Shown piece by piece: positions 57,063 through 64,000 of a DNA stretch of 64,000 bases (position 1 is the first letter of the stretch; every line of letters begins with the position of its first letter). The translations under genes were made by a program, and so were the position numbers. The stretch comes from Roridomyces roridus (Eukaryota; Basidiomycota; Agaricomycetes; Agaricales; Mycenaceae). The stretch covers positions 62,001 through 126,000 of the forward strand of contig JARKIF010000011.1 of the NCBI GenBank assembly GCA_029378245.1, read 5' to 3'. The notes under the pieces are model-generated. The model was not told the DNA's origin and did not search any database. It worked only from the letters and a program-made list of their open reading frames with translations.

Positions 57063-58486
57063 AGGTATGTGGCTTAGTCTCTCGTAGACAGACGCAATAA
57101 CATGTTGATCTCGTACTTCGATCATGTTAGAGTCTGTTGCTAAGCGCGGAGGTCCGATCGCACGTCAAAGTTATTACAAATCTTCGGACTTTGAATATTG
57201 CCAGCTCAGTGCCGTCACTTCCCTCCCTCGCCGGCAACGCGCTCTGGATACCTCAGCACTTCCTCTCCACCTCCAAACTCCCCAGCCCGAGCCATTCAAT
57301 GCCCAGAATCGACTCTGACCCACTTCATGAATCATCCGATCCATCACCAAATCCTGAAGGTGATGACAAGGCAATACAACGCCTTATATACCCTGCCAGG
57401 CACAAAAGCGGTATCAGCCTGATATTCTTTTCGCCAACCCTTATGGGAGATCTTTTCCCTTGGCAAGGCCCATAAGTTTGTGAATGTATACAAGGCTGAC
57501 CTTGCCTACCGGGCAGAGTGACGTTTGTGATGCATTACCATGCTCGATACAGACGATATTAGCACATCGCAAGTCAGTTTGTACTCTTATTTATTGCAGT
57601 TCACGTCGCACACGAAATAGATGGTACCTGCTTTTAAGGGCCATTGCTTGCGCATGGCAATCCGAGTCCAGTAGCCTTTGAGTGGGTCCTTTTGGGGTCC
57701 TTCAATTCTGTGCACGCATGAGGGGTATGGAGAGAGGTCGAGAAGACCTGCCAGTGCAGCCCGGTACTAGCAGCAAGGACAATGGATGAGATGAGGGCAA
57801 TGATTTGATTTCGAGCGACGAGGACAGAGAAAACTTGAAAACATGAGCCTCTCAAAGCAGACATTGTCACATACTGGCCATGGGGATATTGAGAGGAGGG
57901 AGGATATGATGTATCGGAGAAGACATTCATGCAGATTCACCCGGCTGGGGAGTGCTTGTCAACTTAATGTCGATACAGAGGACGCCTTCGGATGATTTGA
58001 GGCGGATTTGGACAGGATGACCTTATTAAAGGTAAAGAACTTAGTCTGTTAGTTACCACGCTCTGACAAGTGGTAGCCACCCTTATTATGTAAGCTATCA
58101 CGTGCACGATCCGAGCAGACTTCACTTTCACTAACCCAGTATATTTTTCGCATCAGAAGCGTGTCCGAGCACCCAGTTGTCTCGAGTCTATGTCCCATGA
58201 CACAGTTTGTGCCGAATGCTACGCTTCTGAACGAGTACAAGGAAGTGCGAAAGGCACGTGATGACCGCATCAATCGGGCCTTTTGCTCCGTGCTCACCAA
58301 CAGCGACCTCAAAAAATAAAAACAAATTCGCAGCATGCATCGTGGAAGTCATCGAAAGGGTCTCACCTGCTTTGGCAACGCAAATACACATCTGAACAGA
58401 GGGAAGAGGTACGATGCTTACATAATAAGGACGGCTACCGCTAATCAGACCGCGGTAACCAACAGACTTTATCACGCGAGGAACGA
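57063..58486. other. Gene-poor stretch
   Basis: Frames on both strands without motifs. A plus-strand piece near 58200-58318 reads FVPNATLLNEYKEVRKARDD then NRAFCSVLTNSDLKK and a stop, which looks exon-like but belongs to no family I can name. Nothing else supported. Confidence 0.3.
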
Positions 58487-58494
58487 GCGGCAAT

Positions 58495-59118
58495 TAGTGA
58501 TGGGTCGGTTCGGTTCGGTTCGCGTTCGGGGCTGTTTTCGCCGAACGCCGAACCTGAACCTAACGTTCGGTTCAAGAAAAAGCTGAACGCCGAACTTGAA
58601 CGCGTGTTCACGTTCAGTTCAGCGTTCGAACGCGTTCGAACCGGAAGCATCGACACGTGATAATGTAGATGAAAATCTGCACAGAAGCTGGTAGAAAATT
58701 ACGCAGGGAAGCCGCATGCAACATCTCCGGTTGCCAGTGTGTGCCAAGTCGAACATTAAGGATGATACCGCCCTTGAAGCTGGTTTCGGGCGGTTGATGC
58801 CCCATCAGCAGCGATCAAACAGCCGGGAGTTGCAATGCCTGGGCAGAGGTACACCTGTAAGTGAGTATTCCAATTCCCCTAGTGTTAGTTAACTCTTCAA
58901 AGCACTAAATCACACACCAGTGAGGGCAAAATCACCCAAAATCTGCGTTTCGGGTTCAATTTCGCGTTCACGTTCGAACGCATGTACTCCCCTCCGAACG
59001 CTGAACCGAACTTCCCGTTCAGGTTCAGCGAATTGGTGAACGTGAACGCCGAACGCGCGTCCGGTTCAGTTCGGTTCAGGTTCGAACCGATTCTGCGAAC
59101 CGGACCCACCCAACACTA
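58495..59118. mobile_element. hAT-type MITE, 624 bp, TAGTG termini
   Basis: The ends read TAGTGATGGGTCGGTTCGG (left) and, inverted, TAGTGTTGGGTGGGTCCGG (right). The flanks are an exact 8-bp duplication, GCGGCAAT (58487-58494 and 59119-59126), the hAT length. The interior is rich in GTTCG/CGAAC motifs in both orientations, e.g. GTTCGGTTC and GAACGCCGAAC, and has no gene. It differs in sequence from the TAGGG-ended MITE at 15865. Confidence 0.9.
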
Positions 59119-59778
59119 GCGGCAATTGATAAAGCGTCTGTCAAGAGAGACTATAAAGAACTGCAGTCTGCCAGTGAGCAGAGAGGTCAAATCAGCCAGA
59201 GTATCAAAGTTTGTTGCCTGGAGGGCCAGCGGAAATGGATATCGAGCGGGCGTGGTCAAGGCGTGGTGGTCTGAAGCAAGATGAAGCCCGGGCCGTCAAC
59301 GGAACTGTCAACTACTGTCAACGGCTGTCAAACTAAGCTCCGTTTCCGTTCCGCTACCATTGACCGTCGGAAGAGAGATCCATGCGCAGAGAGTAAGAGC
59401 AAATGACTGAGAGGCTCCCAAAAAGAGCCAAAAGATCCCTATAATTACCTTAAATAGAAATCAAACTCCCGCACGACATTGACGTCATCGAAAAAAATGG
59501 ACCCCATTCTCGCGGGAAACGGGCCGATAAGACCGAGCTTAAAAATAAAATTTTAAGACTCGGAATGAACGATGCTATGGCGCATATAATGTACAATAAT
59601 TCAAAGAAAAAAACACGCACCTCGTGCAAAAAAACACGCACCTCAAACACACCTTGTGGGGGAAAAAAACACACAAGTTGCACCACTCCAGGAAAACACA
59701 CACCACACTATACCCACAGATTGACCGGGTAAGCCGTGTGGCCGGCCTGATTTTGAACAATCTCATCAGCAATCATTA
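59119..59778. other. AT-rich spacer
   Basis: Contains two near-exact copies of AAAAAAACACGCACCTC at about 59607 and 59629, and a third AAAAAACACAC at about 59665. No gene recognised. Confidence 0.4.
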
Positions 59779-59780
59779 TA

Positions 59781-60445
59781 CAGTGGTGGCCAAAAAGAAT
59801 TTGCGCGCTCGTGTGGGGTATTGGGTGGGTCAAATCACTTCAAATAACTTGTGAGGATCATTTCTGGACATTTTTGGAGTTCTGAGACTGATTGGATCAT
59901 ACATTGCGGATCAAATTCTATCACAAAACGGCCTCGAAAAAACCGACCTTTTCTGTGATGTGATTAGGTAAGATCTGATGCTATCATGTGAAAGTACTCC
60001 TTAATGCGGTCAAAATGGTATATTGGTTTGCCCACTTTGATGGAGGTTTGAGCTCACAATGCTTGACGCAAAACAGCCATTTTGACCATTTTTGCACCTG
60101 AAATGCGTGAAACTGGTTGAAAAATGGCCAACCTAACGATTTTGTGCCAGCCATTGTGAGCTCAAAACTGAATGAAAGTGGGCGAACCTTTATATCATTC
60201 TGATCAGATTAACGAGTACTTTCACATGATAGCATCAGATCTTACATAATCAAATCACACAAAAAAATCAGTTTTTGGGGGCCTCTTATTTGCTGTTTTG
60301 TGAAAGACTTTGATGGGCAATGTATGATGCAATCATTTTCAGAACTTCTAAAAAGGTTCAAAAATGATCCCCACATGTTATTTGGAGTGATTCGACCCAG
60401 CCAATATAGCGCAATGGCCGCGCAAATTCTTTTTGGCCACCACTG
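59781..60445. mobile_element. Tc1/mariner-like fold-back element, 665 bp
   Basis: Both ends read CAGTGGTGGCCAAAAAGAAT and sit between TA dinucleotides (59779-59780 and 60446-60447), the Tc1/mariner target. The inverted homology is not limited to the ends: TCTGATGCTATCATGTGAAA at about 59973-59992 pairs with its reverse complement near 60219-60240, and GTTCTGAGACTG pairs with the right arm too. Almost the whole element is therefore one imperfect palindrome of two arms of about 330 bp. No coding capacity. Confidence 0.88.
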
Positions 60446-60901
60446 TACCTGATGTGCATTGATGGCATTGCTAAGCCATGGTTCAATTTTTGTTCAATTT
60501 TCCACATCCAACTTGAAAAGGATTGATTTGGCTGACATGGAATGCAAGACAACTTGATCCGCTTGGCCCTTGGGCAGTCTGGTACTGCTTACCATAGCTA
60601 TTAGCTTGCAAACTGCAGACTGCCTAAATAACCTTGAGCTTGAACACTGAGTTGACACTGAGGTGGTTCAACCTCGAAGACTAGCCTATGTTTACAACCT
60701 TCCAGGCCTCCAGCCAATGTCAGGGATGGCATTGCAGCCCCATGTAGCCAGTGAGCTAGCAGGCTGCATGCAGGCACGGACTGCAAAGCCATATTGAATT
60801 GTTCAAATTGCACGGCCGAACATTATGATCAGATCAGGGCTTGCCGGACAATCATCACGGCAACTGGCAGCATGGTCAGCTGGCTTCGTTTCTGAGCTAT
60901 A
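60446..60901. other. Spacer, nothing recognised
   Basis: CpG-poor, AT-rich DNA with no supported gene; short frames only. Confidence 0.35.
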
Positions 60902-61387
60902 TTGAATTCAACTTTTGACTCCGAGTCCAATGTGTGCAATTTTTTCGAAGCTGAGGGTGTGTCACTTTCTACGGAGTTGGACTCCACGTGCGTGTTTTTT
61001 TTGGTGATTCCACTGAAGTTGCGTCTTTTCTCAAGATTTTCCCTTGTTGTGCAATTTTTTATTTTTTGTACAGTATATGTGCCATACGATGCCGACTGGA
61101 GGTACTATTATGTCAATATGTGAGTTGCTCATTAGTTTTTTGCAGAGAGCCTCGCCTGACTTATCTGCAGCTTTGTAGACCGAGATATGTACATGCGGTA
61201 CCGAGGAGGTGGGGTGGGCCACTGTCAGGTGCCGGTGGAGGAGAGGGACAGCGCAAGCGCCGATGCTGATGAGGGAGATGAAGAAGATTTGGAGGTAGAT
61301 GACCCGGAACCTGGGTCTGACGAGGGTGAGGGGGACGATGAAGACGGTGAGGGTGAGGAGAAACTTAGGTGGAGATTCAATTTTTGA
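60902..61387 (+). pseudogene. Fragment of a transposon-associated protein, C-terminal part
   Basis: Two exon-like pieces, VYVPYDADWRYYYVNM and, after a GTGAGT...CTGCAG intron of about 50 bp, FVDRDMYMRYRGGGVGH followed by a Glu/Asp-rich tail to a stop at 61387. The xMxxRYRGGGVGH motif with an acidic tail is one I associate with C-termini of proteins from Agaricomycete DNA transposons. The upstream coding part is missing. The assignment is from recall only. Confidence 0.35.
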
Positions 61388-61435
61388 TATACTATTGTAG
61401 CTCTGGCGTCGAGATATAAGCCTGATATGCTCCTT

Positions 61436-61565
61436 ATATACCCCATCCCAGCCTGATAAACCACTGACAAGCCTTACATGCCGGGTGCCAGCCTGACGAA
61501 GGGCTTGCCAGCCTGGTGATCGCCTTGTATTGCCTGGTGATCGGCATCGTGCCTGATCAAGATCA
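61436..61565. repeat. Imperfect GCCTGxT repeats
   Basis: CAGCCTGATAAAC, GCCAGCCTGACGAAG, GCCAGCCTGGTGATC, TTGCCTGGTGATCGGC and GTGCCTGATCAAG follow one another at about 20-30-bp spacing directly behind the fragment above. Confidence 0.5.
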
Positions 61566-62499
61566 TCAGGTCATGCCAGAATTTGACGGTTTTGGTGATG
61601 TCCCACCACCGTCCACGTGGCACCCCGCTTGGTGCCCGGAGTTACGACTCTGCCAGTCGCGCAGAGGCTGAGCGGAGTGCGTGTGCTCCTGACGACCCTG
61701 GATCTAGATTGCTACGCAGGAGGTGGGATGGGTTTCGGGAGCGCTCAGTGCCTCTGCGCGGCTCCCAAAGAGGTGCGTCGCGTAACGTTGTTGGCTTTCT
61801 TCCTCGTGTTCTTGACTTTCATCCTCAATCTTCCCTGCCTCTCGACCTCCAACTTCTTCGAGAGCCATGGCTCCGTGTCGGTGAACCCACGCCGATCCAA
61901 ATCAAGGCCCAGCCCTCGTCCTCGGCGCCGACAAGCACCACTAGATACAGTAAAACTTTTGCAAAAAACATGTTACTAATCATCCGTAGGTATTGCAAAA
62001 GAACACGTTAAATATTATCTATACCCAAAAGGCACTGAATCTCTTATCTCTGACCGTATCCATCACAGGGATCAGGGCGGCATCCTGGGGCAGTATTGGG
62101 TATACTGAACAACCAGATTAACTCTCAGTTAAGCTCTATTTAATGGGTAATTGATATTAATATCTTAAATTGCCATCAATGGCTCCGGAGATGACTGATA
62201 CCACTGCATCAATTGACTACACATGCTCGGCATGGATCAGAAATGATCGGGGATCAAAAGATCAAAGTTGTAGAGCTGATTTGCAGCTACAGAATCACCC
62301 TATACAATACTGGCTCAAAATGCCTGGCTGGCTCACAAAATGCAAAATACTTTCCAAACCCCGGCTTCAGAAAAATGAAATGCCTGTATTACATTGTTCA
62401 AAATGTATGGTCTATTGCTCAGGGTGTTTTGATGGTGATGTTTTAGGGCACAGCGGCATGGTAGGTCTGGTGGGTTAGCAAAGGAGGTGTACCTGGTAG
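61566..62499. other. CpG-rich patch followed by CpG-poor DNA, no gene
   Basis: 61575-61930 is GC-rich with normal CpG and open in two plus-strand frames, without motifs. From about 61950 the sequence turns AT-rich and CpG becomes rare. No gene supported. Confidence 0.35.
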
Positions 62500-62509
62500 C
62501 TGAGAGGAC

Positions 62510-62690
62510 TCCCCACTGCCTCAAGGTCTTGGTTGTCTAGTCTATTGGTTACTTGTCTTTCTAATAATTCTCCCCTTAATATGTGTTTTTGCCAAGGTTG
62601 CAAGTTCAAATCCCAGTACCCCCATCCCATTTTTGTTGCCTTTATACCTTTAGCACCATTCCCTCAATTCTTTTGAATCTTCATGGAACT
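62510..62690 (+). repeat. tRNA-Arg-like sequence, possible SINE head
   Basis: The stretch runs as a degenerate tRNA: a box A-like GTCTAGTCTATTGGTTA, a putative anticodon loop TTTCTAA (UCU, Arg), and a box B-like AGTTCAAATCCCA, followed by T-rich sequence. The T stem does not pair properly and the acceptor ends do not match, so it is not a working tRNA. A tRNA-derived SINE or relic is possible. Confidence 0.35.
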
Positions 62691-64000
62691 ATTGCAGCAC
62701 TCCCTCCCATGCACTCCATGTATTTACAACCCCCATTTACACTCACTGAGACACAATTGCTGTATGATTGAAAACACTGATTTCCTGGTGCTGAATGATT
62801 CTGGTGCCCAGATGTGTGATCTGTAGCCTGTAAGTCTGATCCTGGATCATATTAACTCTAATCTGAAGAAGGTTCAACCAAGGCCCTTGATTCCAGAGAG
62901 ATTTCAACTCAATTCTTCAAATGTAAGTGTGCACCAGTTCTCAATACCTGTGGCTAATGCATTGGTTCCAACACCACAGTGAACATTTCCCTTGCCAGTA
63001 GACCCCATTAGAGCAAAGAAACTGGCCAGAACATGAGGAGAAACCTGAGTTATGAGTGTGATCATTTTGAGCTGATCCCCCTTGTTGTGCACCTACAGGG
63101 CCATGTACATGTATTGGGAGTCTAAAAACTAGATGGAACATCTTAGAATTGCTCCACCCATCCATATTTGCAAGAGCATTTGCAAGATTCCACTGGTTGT
63201 GTTTGGGTCTGGCAGGATTGTAGGGTAAGAATTCGGTCAAATGTCCAGTAGAGCTCTTGAACAGAACTCCATGGATTCTCCACCAACCTTCATGATCAAG
63301 GACACTTTCTGGACCCCCTGTGCTGCCTTTCCTCCTTGGTGACTTCAAATATCCCAGATTCCACTCCCTTTGTCTTCTATCAACAGAATGATCCAAAATG
63401 ATCACAAAATCTCTATGCATATAACTTTACTTTCTGTGCAGGTATTCAGCTGATCTTGGTTGTGCTGGCCTCCTATACTCTAGGGTACTTGTCCCATGTT
63501 CTTCAACCACAGAGGAAAAATCAAGAGCATGAGCAATACAGTGAAAATGGGATTTGATGACTTTTCCCACTTTCACCTGGCCTATTGTGCACCTTATGGT
63601 AAGGGACTTCAAAAGTCATTGATAATACTCATTGAAGTATTGGGGTGCTAAGGATCAGGTTATCAACTGCCAATATCAATAGCTGCACCTAAATCTACCT
63701 TTTATCTCATTCACTTATAACACTCTCCCATGGCTCAGATCTGGACTGATATTTGAGATCTAGCATCCTAAGTGGTACATGAACATGCTAAGCTCACAGA
63801 TCACAAAAGCATGAAACTACATGGAAATGATATCAAAGGTGCAAAAATGCACAGACCATTTCCACTCTTACAACTGGTATATACACAAAGTGATAACACA
63901 CTTGTTGCCAAAACATGTGGAAGGATTGAAAGAATTGTTGTCAGTAAAGTTTGTTAAGGATCCCAGAGGCAGATCCAATGGGAGTGCAAAAGCTGAAAAT
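62691..64000. other. CpG-depleted repeat-like DNA to the window edge
   Basis: Only one CpG could be seen between about 62500 and 63500. Minus-strand frames at 62941-63420 and 63427-63612 are open but not recognised. The style is the same as the interior of the nested element at 24244-27480. Probably part of a further old or methylated repeat that runs past the window. Confidence 0.4.

Noticed and set aside
61436..61565. CRISPR-like array
   Set aside because: Repeats are short and imperfect, spacing is irregular, and the genome is eukaryotic.
62510..62690. Functional tRNA-Arg gene
   Set aside because: T stem and acceptor stem do not pair.

Overview
The window reads as nuclear DNA of an Agaricomycete (mushroom-forming basidiomycete). 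Real genes are broken by many GT-AG introns of about 45-70 bp. Several families are typical of that class: DUF6533 and DUF6534 membrane proteins, a fused P450-reductase of the CYP505 type, an ARM-repeat protein, and Tnp2-type transposase genes. All family names are from recognising conserved motifs; no database search was run.

Layout. 1-5.4 kb is gene-poor, with a repeat cluster, a broken 3' piece of an MFS transporter and a 340-bp tandem duplication. 5.4-15 kb is the host gene island: a Ser/Pro-rich hypothetical gene (-), an intron-containing tRNA-Cys (-), a DUF6533 membrane protein (+), an MFS transporter (-), a short-chain dehydrogenase (-) and a DUF6534 protein (-). 15.2-16.7 kb is a decayed DUF6534 paralogue split by a hAT-type MITE. 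18.9-22.5 kb has an F-box-like fragment, a secreted metallo-beta-lactamase-fold protein (-) and a small secreted protein (+). 23.4-35.7 kb is a 12.4-kb Tnp2 (CACTA/Plavaka-like) DNA transposon whose transposase exon is itself interrupted by a 3.2-kb element with very long terminal inverted repeats. 35.8-53.2 kb carries a BTG/TOB-like gene (-), a CYP505-type P450 (+) whose intron holds a 9-kb LINE, and an ARM-repeat gene (+). 53.2-64 kb is mostly repeats: a MULE-like element, a truncated CYP505 copy, a second hAT-type MITE, a fold-back Tc1/mariner-like element and CpG-poor sequence.

The main story is insertion. Six mobile elements can be delimited to the base by target-site duplications, and three of them sit inside genes: the element in the Tnp2 exon (8-bp duplication, frame restored when the insertion is ignored), the LINE in the CYP505 intron (11-12-bp duplication, ancestral intron about 51 bp) and the MITE in the DUF6534 paralogue (8-bp duplication, one mismatch). 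The host genes do not form an obvious cluster or pathway. The MFS transporter, SDR and P450 are all common in secondary metabolism and detoxification but are not tightly linked here.
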